Of a DNA stretch of 64,000 nucleotides, positions 12,526-22,859 are shown in pieces. The stretch's first letter is position 1; each line of letters begins with the position of its first letter. A program made the translations under genes and the position numbers. This stretch comes from Schistocephalus solidus (lineage: Eukaryota > Platyhelminthes > Cestoda > Diphyllobothriidea > Diphyllobothriidae). The notes under the pieces were generated by a model that made no database searches, had not been told where the DNA came from, and was given only the letters and a program-made list of their open reading frames with translations. The DNA lies in contig WEDG01000724.1 in assembly GCA_017591395.1 (NCBI GenBank), positions 62,001-126,000 of the forward strand, given 5' to 3'.

Positions 12526-12576
12526 CTTTTCTATTTCCAGCAAATGGAATCGAAGGACCTGGATGGCCTGGATGAT
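12526..12576 (-). CDS. meis: MEIS/homothorax-class gene, 51-nt microexon of the MEIS domain
   Basis: The exon is 51 nt (17 codons, phase 0 at both ends) and encodes IIQAIQVLRFHLLEIEK, nearly identical to the family core MIQAIQVLRFHLLELEK. The acceptor is an almost pure pyrimidine tract ending ttactag and the donor is gttagt. The helix it encodes is among the most conserved parts of the domain and contributes to partner binding. As I recall the human MEIS1 gene, it also has a 51-nt exon with the same borders, so the intron positions look ancient. The plus-strand open frame over this spot (12544-12738) is only its antisense shadow. Confidence 0.95.
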
Positions 12577-12772
12577 CTAGTAAAAGAGAAAAAAGAGAAG
12601 ATAGGTGGCGAGACGGAAGGATGGGAATTAGCAACTAAAATGGCTACTGCCATAAAAATGCACCTTCACGTTTTCCGATCCCAAGTGGCTGACAGTGAAC
12701 GGATATTCAGTCTGGGTTCGAACTTTGCCGGGGAATGAAAACAAAGTATCGTCTGTTGTATTAAAAACAATG

Positions 12773-12773
<1 letters not shown>

Positions 12774-12834
<61 letters not shown>
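12774..12834. repeat. (TA)n microsatellite
   Basis: This run of about 60 nt of alternating TA lies immediately upstream of the family-A SINE at 12838. Confidence 0.95.
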
Positions 12835-12836
<2 letters not shown>

Positions 12837-12837
12837 C

Positions 12838-13112
12838 CCCCTGCTAGGGCTCTAGTCTGAGCTCCAGGGCACAACGGAACATACATATTCCTTTAGCAGA
12901 TCGGTGAGCCACACACTATAATCATATTCCCGATCGCAACCGACAAAACAACGAGCCCGTGGCTCAATGGTAGAGCGTTCGATCCAATTACCAAAGGTCT
13001 TCGGTTCGAATCCCAGGTGTGCCACACATGGGATTGGGTATGGCTGGCTGATGTCGGCTAATAAGCCAGAAATGGCCATTTCAGTCTCCCTTGTCTTTGT
13101 CGGTCATGTTAT
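12838..13112 (+). mobile_element. Family-A tRNA-derived SINE, near full length
   Basis: This copy has a head module (gctccagggcacaacggaac), then a tRNA-like segment with an A box (tggctcaatggtagagcg) and a B box (ggttcgaatcc). The tail has the ctaataagccagaaatggcc motif and ends with cccttgtctttgtcggt. It is bracketed by dinucleotide runs (TA before, AT after). The boxes are the usual internal RNA polymerase III promoter elements of tRNA-derived SINEs. The element lies in sense orientation to the plus strand, so antisense to the MEIS transcript. Confidence 0.85.
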
Positions 13113-13114
13113 TC

Positions 13115-13117
<3 letters not shown>

Positions 13118-13172
<55 letters not shown>
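13118..13172. repeat. (AT)n(GT)n microsatellite
   Basis: An AT run switches into a GT run. It lies between the SINE tail at 13112 and the module-B repeat at 13172. Confidence 0.95.
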
Positions 13173-13548
13173 CCCCCTAAATGGGCCACGTGGTAGATGC
13201 GTTGGACCAACACGGGGGCCACATTAGGGCATGGCATGCGTTATTCGGGTTGCGCTCCCATAACAAATGCCGAACATAGAGGTGTGGTGGCACGCCTAGG
13301 GGCGGCTAGGACATAGGGGACCCGGCCGCGCCAGCCACCTGCATCCTCTCCCACCTCCGGTCTTCATGACTCTGTCTTGACACCGGGCTCAGGTGGGGGA
13401 GGAGGAGAGAGTGCGGTAGATGCAGTGCAAGTCTACTATCACTTTAAACTAACTCACGCGCAAGTCACTGTCCCTGCTCCACTTTCCCATGGAGCATACG
13501 GTGGACCTAGTCGAAATCGACGGTCGAACTTTCGTGTGTGTAACCGAT
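13172..13548 (+). repeat. Module-B dispersed repeat
   Basis: This copy directly follows a GT microsatellite. It contains cccccctaaatgggcc-like start, gttggaccaacacgggggcc, cttgactctgtcttgacacc-like block and tctactatcactttaaacta. Its end runs into a family-A head fragment (gtaaccgatcggtgagc) at about 13541. Confidence 0.85.
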
Positions 13549-13849
13549 CGGTGAGCGCCCAACTACCATTTATATATATATATATATGCTCTTAGCGAGC
13601 GCTAACGTCTGTGAAGAACGTCTCAGAAGCTGTTATCCGCCTTCTTATACCCCTTTGAGTTAGAGTTGCACACCGACCAGAAGCAGCTCTCAGGCGCCAC
13701 GTGATGAGGCTGAAAGACCCGCTGCCACTGCAGGAAACGTTTGGAGTTGTTTACCACATCTAATGTAGTTTCAGATAAAGCAACGACGTTGGAGAAACTG
13801 GTAGACTACTCTGCACGAGGATGGTCGAACATGCGGCAGCAGTGACGAG

Positions 13850-13959
13850 GAGGAAGAGGAGGAGGAGGAAGAAGAAGAAGAAGAAGAAGAAGAAGAAGAA
13901 GAAGAAGAAGAAGAAGAAGAAGAAGAAGAAGAAGAAGAAGAAGAAGAAGAAGAAGAAGG
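13850..13959. repeat. (GAA)n microsatellite
   Basis: About 110 nt of GAA/GGA triplets in the 2.7-kb MEIS intron. The poly-Lys and poly-Leu frames are artefacts. Confidence 0.95.
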
Positions 13960-14549
13960 ATGCTAACTCTCAGGTCGCTACCCCTGCGATGGGACCCGGC
14001 CACACCTTCAATCTGTTGGGTACGAAATCTTTGCGAGGACTGACAACCGCGTGAGCCATGAACTGTTCGAGTTATGGTTCTCTGGCCCGCAGTTGATTAT
14101 TGAGCGCAATGACCTCACGGATCCATATTTTGTGCTGCGATTTAGCCTGGGTAAAATTACTTGCCATACGGAAAGGGTGCGGGGGACCAGCAGTCCCGGT
14201 GACAGCGAGCCAAACTGCCGATTAATTGAAGAATTCACAACGATGAGGGAATCACAGCAAGTAGCGACTCGGGTATGGACCAAAAACAATCATCGCATCA
14301 TCTACGACCGCCAGCGATGAACAAGAGGACTGCCGAATATAGTGGGCGTGTGGTAACCTGGCAACCTCACCCTATAAATGCTGCGCATCTTGTGCACCTA
14401 GTACCCTTTTCTGCAACTGTCTTTGATGGTGGGTTTCAGAGAGAATCTGAAACGCCAAGTGAATAAACGCAATGTTCCAACGATCGCAGCTTCTTCTTCG
14501 GGACTTTATATTATTTTTGAAGTGCATTCACCGTTCGAGTTACGGGAAA

Positions 14550-14925
14550 TTCTCGTCGATCTAGAGCTCTGCAGGCAGTCGTAGAGCGACTAGAAGACAG
14601 ACAGGCAAAAAGAGGTGCTCGACAAAGACCAGCGAATATGTCTATCTACTAGTCGCTCTGAGACTGCCTGCATGGCCCTAGATCGCGTCCCAAACCATAA
14701 GGAGACGAACATGTCCCGTTCAGCACATTCCAACCTAGGTAACATACCCGATTGCAACCAACAGGGCAGCCGACCCAAATGGCAGGGCGTTCGACGTATT
14801 GACCATCTTGGGTTCGAAGCTCAGGTGCCCCCAAATTTGGGTTTGGGTATGGCTGGCTGATGATAACTAACAAGCCGAAAATTGTCCTTCCCGTCTCCCT
14901 TGTCTTTGTGGGTATTCTCATTATG
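14550..14925 (+). mobile_element. Diverged family-A SINE with an inverted head fragment
   Basis: From 14649 a diverged plus-strand copy runs through a degraded B box (gggttcgaagctc) to gggtatggctggctgatgat and cttgtctttg. At 14561-14595 the head sequence (ctctgcaggcagtcg, gcgactag) appears in the opposite orientation, so two head modules face each other about 55 nt apart. Confidence 0.7.
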
Positions 14926-15259
14926 TACCTTAGTATTGCATACCTGTTTTTTTCCTGAATGTATGATATTGGCATAGTATGCACACGGTCCTCTGAGGGA
15001 AGGCGTAAAATCTAAGAAAATGTCTTGGTTTGTCGAAATTTTCCAGCCTTATACTGAAATCGCACATAAACGGCAGATGAATACCGGTAAACTGCTACAG
15101 GGCCAAAGTAATTACAAGAGTTACAATTATGTGCTCCTGCGACTGGTTTCTAGGCCTCGTTCAATTGCCCCTTTCCAACCGCCATACACGGCCCGATGTC
15201 ATGGACTTTGAACTGAAAACTTTCCCCTTCCAGAATCCCGACTGTGACTTTCCACTTAC

Positions 15260-15313
15260 CAGTGAATCCACATCATTGTTCCCTGTCCGAATGGGCTTTT
15301 GGGCACGCGCCAA
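15260..15313 (-). CDS. meis: MEIS/homothorax-class gene, 54-nt microexon of the MEIS domain
   Basis: The exon is 54 nt (18 codons, phase 0 at both ends). It lies between a cccttttag acceptor and a perfect gtaagt donor and encodes LARAQKPIRTGNNDVDSL. It corresponds to the family segment that reads roughly R-x-Q/E-K-P-x(6-8)-D-x-L just before the MIQAIQ block; insect homothorax has a similar QKP...VDSL string. It is too short for ordinary gene finders. The evidence is its position between the flanking MEIS exons, compatible phase, good splice sites and the conserved QKP and VDSL residues. It sits alone between introns of about 9.3 kb and 2.7 kb, with SINE copies on both sides. Confidence 0.9.
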
Positions 15314-15552
15314 CTAAAAGGGAAATAGAAAAGCATGAAAGTTAGGTCTATTTAATTTAGTAAACAAGCGGACACATGCATATTTTGTCGGCCTCCGAGG
15401 TTCGACAAGAAAGTGTTAACAGAGTTAAACTTGTAGAACTCTTGAACTATAAATTTAATTTATCTCGATGAGAGGCTACATGGGGTTGAAATATTATGCC
15501 GACTAAACTCAAGAAATCGCTTTTTGTCCTATTCATATAGTCTATTATACAG

Positions 15553-15933
15553 ACCTCGAATCTCAGGCTACCCCAACTTGGTGCTGGTTATGGCCAGCTG
15601 ACGACGGTTAATCAGCTAGAAATGGTAATCCCGGTCTAACTTGTCTTTCTCGGTCTTACTTGCTGCATCAGTTGTCGCTATGCGATGATCGCCAAGGACT
15701 CTAGATGGAGCCCCGAGTTGCAACGAGAGGAACATGTCGCATAACCTGATTGGCAAGCGATTTTGTCCCATGATAATGAATATTCCCGTTCAGTACCGAC
15801 AGGACACGGAGCACCTGGTTCAATGGTATGGCCATTAATTTAATGTTAATTGACAGAAGAATCCGCAGTTGAAGCCCAGGTTATCAAAAATTGTAGTTGG
15901 GTATAGCTGGCTGGCAACAGATAGAAATGACCA
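15553..15933 (+). mobile_element. Two tandem decayed family-A SINE copies
   Basis: At 15553-15660 there is a tail with the pattern ggttatggccagctgacgac then cttgtctttctcgg. A second, more decayed copy follows from about 15670: head gtcgctatgcgatgatcgcc, degraded tRNA part near 15812-15880, and tail gggtatagctggctgg. Both are plus strand and lie within 700 nt of the 54-nt microexon. Confidence 0.65.
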
Positions 15934-16027
15934 ACAACATCTTCCTTTTGACTCTATGGCTTACTTCCACGCCTTTCCTGTTCAGAAGATTTTTTCTGAA
16001 AATGGGGAAGAATACCCTCAAAGCGTA

Positions 16028-16028
<1 letters not shown>

Positions 16029-16092
<64 letters not shown>

Positions 16093-16108
16093 CTCCCTCT
16101 CTCTCTAG
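16029..16108. repeat. (CT)n microsatellite
   Basis: A CT run with some CTTT units, preceded by aaagcgtattcc. Nearly the same words precede the CT array at 60356. Confidence 0.95.
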
Positions 16109-18003
16109 TAAATTAGAGAGCAATTCCGAAGATTCAGTTTCAGATTCTCACTCAAACCCATCATCAGAGATGGCCGCAGAACACATCACCTTCATCATCC
16201 TTATCTGTGACTGTCTCCGATGAGGATGGGTTCACCCGAGTATCCTAAGCGGCGGGCCAATAAAGTTCATATACCATCTCCTTTTCTGAACTTAATCCTG
16301 GGACTCGCTGGTTGGTTTCTGTCGGCAAGTTCGTCTCGTGTATTTTCCCCTAGAGTGATCCTTTATCCACTTTAAGTAGAATGTTAATCCTCGTTCATAA
16401 GGTTGTGTAACAACGCATGTAATCGGCATAGCTCCGTGCTCTTTGGTGCAGGTAACACATTATAACACACCTATGGAGGCCAGTTGTGAAGCTCGTGTTT
16501 TTTGAGCAGATACCCCGAAGCTCTATTGCATCCCTTTTAAAGCACGGAGTAGTCTACTTAAAACATGCACTTCACCGCTACCCAGATGTGGAAATATGGA
16601 GTGGGTTGAAGGCGAGAGCGTTGCGAGCCCCGGGCGATAGTGGGACCACCCGGACGAGCCATTTGGCCTTTAGCACCTGTGTCCGAATGACTAAGAAGGC
16701 GGCTGAGACAGCGTCCTCATACAGCTGGTATTCGTCTACCCCCTCCCTTCTTTATTATGTATTTAAGTGTAACGATGCCTGCGAGTGACTGTACCTACCT
16801 CACCATCATTTCTCCTCTTCATCCACCACCACCACCGCCACCTCCTCCTCCTCCTCCTCCTCCTTTGAATTCCCGGCACACGGTAGCGTAGCTTCAGCGT
16901 CCCCCGGAACGCATTAGTCATTCAGTAGTGGCCATTCTAATACACATTCGAATAGCACGGCCGGCGTCGTTAGTGTTCGCAGCGTACACAAGGGCGGTGG
17001 CAGGGGGCAGTCGGTCTCCGCATAACTACAGTGGAAGTTCCCACACCGTCTTCCTTCCGATTTTCATACGCTCTTCAGAGCCGAGGAGGCATACACCTGC
17101 CACAAATGAGGCGCTCCCCAGCCCAGTGTGCGCCACCAACCACCCGGCAATTGTCCCACCTCGTGTATACCGTGCTGAGGTACTCCTTGCGCTCACAGTC
17201 GGAGTGGAAGTATTTTAGCATGACAGTTAGGCAGCAGTTGACGCTTGATTCCAGACAGTGTCGGTGCGGTGAGCATGGTGTGGAACTGGCCGGTAATTAG
17301 CACTGGTCATTAAAACGCAATTGCCCGTATCGCAGCAGTCGCAGAGGCTATGTGCGCTCTACTACGTGGTGCGCGCATGTGTGCAAGCTCATGCCTAGGT
17401 TGTGATTTATAAGATGCAACTCAGCGTACCACAACTGTTAAATAGTTTAAACGACTTCCGGCCAACTCTGCCGGCAAGTGAGGGATGAGGCTACTGATCT
17501 CCAGGAATCGGGTGCTGCGTGCACAGAGCGTCGTTGGCGTCACCGATGTCATTATAACCGATGATTCCATTAAATCAGAGACAGAAAGCAACACGTTCAC
17601 CTGCCTTTCATCTGACTACAGGAAGACCGCTGTCCCAGTAACATTGGCTTGCCCAATGTAAATTGCTATACAAATGCTGCAGGAAATCGGAGTCTTCAGT
17701 TGTGCCAACCCACGCAAATGTTGCATTGAGTCTGGCCGACTCCATTTTATCGTTCCTATTTTAACCCACCACCACTACTGTCATCATCCTTAGCAGCAGC
17801 AGCAGCAGCAGCGTCGCCATCACATCGCCGCCTCCTGATTTCCCCACTTCCTATGTCTTTTCGTCCTACCACAACTAGATTCATCGACGGATGAAGTGGA
17901 GGGTTGCGACTGCGGGGAAACAGAACGGGCAGGACATAAATCAAGCTAGTTATTTGTCCTGGGAGTCAATCTCCGACCCGAGATATGTGTCCTGAGCTGT
18001 AAA

Positions 18004-18231
18004 GTGAGCCCGCAGCCGGGCCGTCATTTGAGTAGTGGTCTCAACTCCCCCCTACTGCCCTCATCTTCGGGACTCACTTCACCACAACACGATCCGAAAA
18101 TGGATATGCTAGCTAGCCAGCTAGCTAGCGACGTCACCGCATATATCATTCAGCGCAGCGGTGCCGACGTGCCCTGTCCCCTCTTCCCCACAGGCCTCCC
18201 CTGCGCAGGTCAGCACGAAAGGATTCAATGA
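18004..18231 (+). CDS. Ser/Pro-rich open frame of uncertain status
   Basis: This plus-strand frame within the 9.3-kb MEIS intron reads LSSGLNSPLLPSSSGLTSPQ early, then MDMLASQLASDVTAYIIQRS. Its composition resembles real protein more than repeat shadow. It starts without ATG, has no good acceptor before it, and contains two self-complementary gctagctagc words at 18108-18129. No domain was recognised. Confidence 0.12.
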   Translation: MSPQPGRHLSSGLNSPLLPSSSGLTSPQHDPKMDMLASQLASDVTAYIIQRSGADVPCPLFPTGLPCAGQHERIQ

Positions 18232-20551
18232 CTTATGTTCATCACACTGGTGGTGTACCGACGATGAACAAAGGCGAACTTGGTGGCTCTCTGACCTACT
18301 AAGCCGCACGGCTCCTTTTAAGTTTTTCGAACACGTGCGCTTAGCTCGGCCATTCAGATTGGACAGACCTGATCTCCAGGATGAGCGAATGCTTTGACCT
18401 TGACTTTTGGATAACTTTAGTGACAAATAGGCCAATAACAGTCATTCCAATATTTCTTGATTATCTCCAGACTCGCTAGGGTGTAGAGAGCACCAAAAAC
18501 TGGGTTGATCACAGAAATGGAGATGAAAGGGATGGAGACTGCGCGTGAGCAGGGGATAAGTTGATGGCATAACCCCAGAAGCTGGACTGGATTTGCTTAA
18601 TTAATGCAGAGCGAGTCGAAGCTGGTGAATGCCCGCTTCCTGTAGGCAGTGTGAGCGAGGGAGGGGGAGGAGGAGGAGGAGGAGCCGGCAGATACGTATC
18701 GGTCGCCATATGCGAGGGTGCGTGTGGTCGGTCATGTGAATCTCTGTACAACCGAAGGCGGTGACCGGCCATACGCGTTGTCCGAAGAGTGAGGCCACAG
18801 AAGACCGTTCCGGTTTTGGGATAGGAATGGGCCCAGGACTGGCACATACACGGAACCTTTGGTGCTCAATAATATCATTTTATCATGTAAAATCTATTCT
18901 AACGTGATCTCCCCGCCCCCCTCACCCCCCTCACCCCCTGGTTCCCCCATCTCCCGCAACAATTCGAAAACCGCAGGTGATGAGGCACACTATTGCGCCC
19001 AGGGCGCATTTGTTGCTTTCGTGTGCATTTTCTTATTGAGGGGCAGATTAACGTTGCCTCCAACCCCCTTCCCCCACCGCGTTCCGGTAGCAGAACCGGA
19101 AATCGCTGTAGACACAGTAGATCGCAAACTATCATATGACCTTGTCCCTAAATGCGTGCTTATCAGGCTTCGGATGAACCGGAATTTGCAACTGCATTGC
19201 GACCATATTAAGAAGGATCCAATGCAGTCTGACTCTCGTTCCAGAAGCGTCAAAACCGTGACTGTTAGTCTGTAGGGGCAGTTTTAGAATCCGCTTGGGT
19301 GTTCGCAGTGAGAAAAGTAAAGGCTCGGTGTGAAAGTTGTCTACATTCCCCCTCTTCCATCCAGGCCACTGGCCCGTCCGAATCAATCCTTTAGGGAACG
19401 AGCTGGAACGCAGTGGCTGGGGCCGACCTCTACATGCACGTAAGACAATAATTAGGGACTCATGCGGACTTCGTGCAAGCATCTCTTGCGCCAATACCGT
19501 CACAATTTGGCCTAGGGCAGCAACACTAAGAAGCCGCACATCAAGCATAAGGGTCGTAATGTGTCTGGAACAAAGCTAGAAGCTACCAAAGGGTGGGTAT
19601 TTTGTACAGTCAGGTCGGCATCCCATGTTGAAGCTTGCATTTTGTCGCTCCATTTGTCTCGTACAGGGGGTGAATGCTCCTATGGCCGCCTCCAACTGGT
19701 ACCCAACTCTCACCTGTGGCTCCTCGAAGTTGGGTTCTTCCCAGCGGCCACACCCCGGGCAACCGTCACGAACGGCGGGCTAAACCAGGTGAGGGTCTCC
19801 GGTGTTGTGTGTGCCTCCACACCCGGTATGTCTGACTCCCGAACTTCCCACCTCCCCCCTCTCAATAGCCCTACGGTGGGGGCGACAGCAACCCCGTAGG
19901 CGGCCCAGACTAACTCGGGTCGTTCTCCCACTAAAACAAATCCGTGACCCATAGTGGAGTTCGGCAGCCGTCTGGGATGTCCGAGCAGCCCTACTTAGGG
20001 ACAGCACTGCTTGCCTCATCGCGGAGGAAGGGGTTAGAAAAGGTGCCCTAAACAAATGCTGGGTATCACGTCTTCTGCATCCGGCTGCGGATCGCAGATC
20101 GCAAAATACGAGGTCATAAAACTCAAACAAACAACAATACCCCCCGTCCCCATCTAAGACGCCATACTCTCTGTGCTGCTCGGGTAAGACCGCTCACACT
20201 AGCAGCCTGAAATGTTCGTTCTCTTTTAGACAATCTGAGGAGCAACCGGCCGGAACTGAGGGTGGCGCTAGTCGCTCGGGAACTGGTGCGCTACAAGGTG
20301 GACATTGCTGCTCTCAGCTAGACCTGATTATCTGAGTAGGGTCAGCTGGAGGAGGTGGGTGCCCGCTACACCTTCTTCTGGAGCGGCCGGCCAAAGGCAG
20401 AGCGACGCGACGCTGGTGTCGCCTTTGCCATCCGGAGCGACAGCGTGGGACGTCTGCCCTGTCTGCCGCAGGGTATCAATGATCGCCTGATGAGCCTTGT
20501 CTGTTTCTTCGGGGTAACAAGTTCGACACCATCATCACTGCCTACGCTCCC

Positions 20552-20839
20552 CCAATGACGAGCTCTGAGTTGGCGAAGGACAACTTCTACGAGGACCTGC
20601 ATGCCCTACTGGCGACTGTGCCAAAGGCGGACAAGTTAATTGTCCTTGGTGACTTCAACGCCCGCGTCGGTTGGACCACGCCGCCTGGCAGGAATTGCTG
20701 GGTCCCCACGCTCTCGGTAGCTTTAACGATAACGGTCTCCTTCTTCTGCGATCCCCGATGCCGATGGTTGGACGAACCACCGCCTTGTCATCTCGCAGAT
20801 GACGCTCCGACTTCAACCCCGACGAAAGCCCCAAGATAA
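20552..20839 (+). pseudogene. LINE endonuclease fragment
   Basis: This open stretch encodes the APE-endonuclease segment with [11 protein letters not shown] and [10 protein letters not shown]; the Asp and Asn of GDFN are catalytic-site residues in this nuclease family. Upstream endonuclease text (YTFFWSGRPKAERRDAGVAF at about 20368-20425) lies in another frame, so the gene is frameshifted. Confidence 0.8.
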
Positions 20840-21733
20840 GCGACTGCCAGGTAAGTTAGATACTCTTTTATTAAATTTGCCTGCTCATTGTTTTGACTTC
20901 AGCAACCAGATAACTTAGAAACTGGAGGAACTGCAGGCTGCAGATAATAACGCCACCGTGGAGACACGATGGTGTCAACTACGAAATGTCATCCAGTGCA
21001 CCGCCCTCGAAGTCCTCGGACGCGCGCGCCGTCAACACCAGGCCTGGTTTGACGACAATGATGCCGACATCAGTAACTTACTCGTGGAGAAGAATGGACT
21101 ACACAAAACCTACATGGACCTTCGGACTGACGCCACCAAAGCAGCCCTCTTCAGATGCCACCACCTTGTAAAGCACCGGCTGCGGGAGATGCCGAACGCC
21201 CGGGTGGTCCAAAAGGCTGAGGAAATCCAGGGGTATGTGGAACGCAATGCAATGAACAACTTCTCCAAAGCCATCAAGGCCATCTACGTACCCTGCATCT
21301 AGGGAACCGTACCGCTGATCAGCTCTGACGGCACAACACTTCCCTAACAGAAACCAGCTGGGCCGTGCAGCAGATTTTCAGCGGGGAAGCACCGGGATCT
21401 GACGCAAACCCACCAGCGGGCCCCGGACGAAGATGTTGTGCCAAGGACAAGTACCTCAGGATTTCAAAGACGCAACCATCGTCCATCTCTACAAGTGGAA
21501 AGGGAACTGACAACCCTGTGATAATCACAGAGGCATATCGTTGCTCAACATCGCCGGGAAGATCTTCGCCCGTATCCTTCGCAATCGTCTGAACGGTCAC
21601 CTAGCGCTGGGAATGCTCCTGGAAAGCCAATGTGACTTCCTCCGAGACCGCGGAACAACCGACATGATCTTCGCCGCCCGTCAGCTACAAGAGAAGTGCT
21701 AGGAGATGCGAACGCACCTCTATACTATACTTC

Positions 21734-22183
21734 GTGAATCTAACTAAAGCCTTTGACACGGTGAATCGCGATGGACTGTGGAAAGTCATGCAGAAACGCG
21801 GCTGTCCAGAGCAGTTCACGCACATGGTGCGTCAGTTCCATGACCGGATGATGGCGCGTGTCACTGACAACGGGACGGTATCCGAAGCATTCGCAGTGAC
21901 CAACGGAGTGAAGCAGGGCTGCGTATTGGCTCCCACACTGTTCAGTCTCATGTTCTCGGCTATGCTGTTGGACGCCTACCGTGATGAGCAGCCTGGGATC
22001 CACATCGCCTACAGAACTGATGGGCACCTTCTCAGCAGTCGGCGTATGCAGGCCCCAACGCGCGCGTCTACGACTACAGTCCATAACTTGCTCTTCGCGG
22101 ACGACTGCGCCCTTAACACTGTGACGGAGGAAGACATGCAAAGGAGCATGGAACTCTTCGTCGCAGGATGCGCCAATTTTTGA
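21734..22183 (+). pseudogene. LINE reverse transcriptase core fragment
   Basis: This is a 149-codon open stretch with the RT palm motifs, including AFDTVNRDG (first catalytic Asp), KQGCVLAPTLF and FADDCAL (catalytic Asp pair). It ends at a stop after AGCANF, where the related text goes on in frame (LTINNTAKTVV-like) just beyond. The RT is therefore truncated relative to the family. Confidence 0.85.
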
Positions 22184-22217
22184 TTAACAATCAGCACAGC
22201 CAAAACGGTTGTTATGC

Positions 22218-22668
22218 ACCAGCCGCCACCCAGCGCGGAATACAATGCTCCTCGAATCAATGTTAACGGTGCTCAACTCAAAAACGTGAAAATCTTCGCT
22301 TAGCTAGGAAGCACGATGTCACGCAACACGAGAATCGATGACGAGGTTGCCCAACGGATCTCCAAAGCTAGGCAGGCCTTCGGCCGGCTGCAGACCTCCG
22401 TGTGGACTTGCCACTGTATTCCCCTGAACACCAAACTGAAGATGTACAAGGCCGTCGTCTTAACGAAACTCCTTTACGGAGCGGAAACCTGGACCGTCTA
22501 CTCGAACCAAGCCACGTACCAACCGCCACCCAGCGCGGAATACAATGCTCCCCGAATCAATGTAAACGGCGCTCAAGTAAAAAATTTGGAAATATTTGCT
22601 TATCTGGAAAGCACGCTGTCACGCAACACGCGAATCGATGACGAATCTCAACGGATCTCCAAAGCCAC
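22218..22668 (+). repeat. Direct duplication inside the LINE
   Basis: About 150 nt starting at 22218 (accagccgccacccagcgcg) recur from 22518 (accaaccgccacccagcgcg), an offset of 300 nt. Both encode the LINE text that reads PPPSAEYNAPRINVNGAQ. The second copy has a small deletion near gatgacga(ggttgccc). The copies have since diverged at several bases. Confidence 0.8.
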
Positions 22669-22859
22669 ATGCGTCTCGATGAAATCCTGCGTTAGAACAC
22701 TGCCGGCTATACCCCAACACTACATCTGTCCTCATCAGACTCTGCACCTCACATTATCACACGCAACACCCCAAAAATGCTCTCAGTTTGCATTGCTGAT
22801 TGAGAGGCAAGTATGATGCTCGGCTCCTTCTCCCTATGGCTCCTCCGTTGCATGTGTGA

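Larger units (their letters stand above)
12577..15259 (-). other. MEIS intron of 2.7 kb
   Basis: This intron separates the two microexons. It is packed with repeats: a (TA)n run, a full-length family-A SINE, an AT/GT microsatellite, a module-B repeat, a 100-nt GAA array and a diverged family-A SINE. Unique sequence is limited to short patches, roughly 13.6-13.85, 14.0-14.55 and 14.95-15.26 kb. Confidence 0.75.
19660..22668 (+). mobile_element. Broken APE-type non-LTR retrotransposon (LINE)
   Basis: Pieces in order are a 5' leader (about 19660-20220), an APE endonuclease region (about 20230-20700) and a linker (20900-21300). The reverse transcriptase follows at about 21360-22200 and its C-terminal part at 22215-22668. 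The endonuclease shows [11 protein letters not shown]. The RT shows TKAFDTVNRDGLW, GVKQGCVLAPTLFSLMFSAM and the catalytic box LLFADDCALN. The frame is interrupted by several stops and frameshifts, and the rest of the endonuclease is missing: text resembling an earlier part of the domain jumps at about 20742 to a late part (WTxHRLVIS-like). The C-terminal part carries a 150-nt duplication at a 300-nt offset. The element is dead. It lies antisense within the 9.3-kb MEIS intron. Outer borders are approximate. Confidence 0.85.

Noticed and set aside
12544..12738. Plus-strand open frame beginning MESKDLDGLDD, preceded by an acceptor-like ttttctatttccag
   Set aside because: It is the exact antisense of the 51-nt MEIS microexon and its polypyrimidine acceptor; the minus-strand reading gives a conserved family block.
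12967..13227. Plus-strand frame starting MVERSIQLPK
   Set aside because: It reads through the tRNA-like part and tail of a family-A SINE and into microsatellite sequence; similar frames appear at every good SINE copy.
19132..19548. 138-codon minus-strand frame with a superficial NMVAMQLQIPVH word, considered as the missing MEIS exon
   Set aside because: It does not match QAIQVLRFHLL; the true exon was found at 12526-12576.
21734..22183. Reverse transcriptase frame as a host gene
   Set aside because: It belongs to a broken LINE with endonuclease and RT parts in order and several frameshifts.
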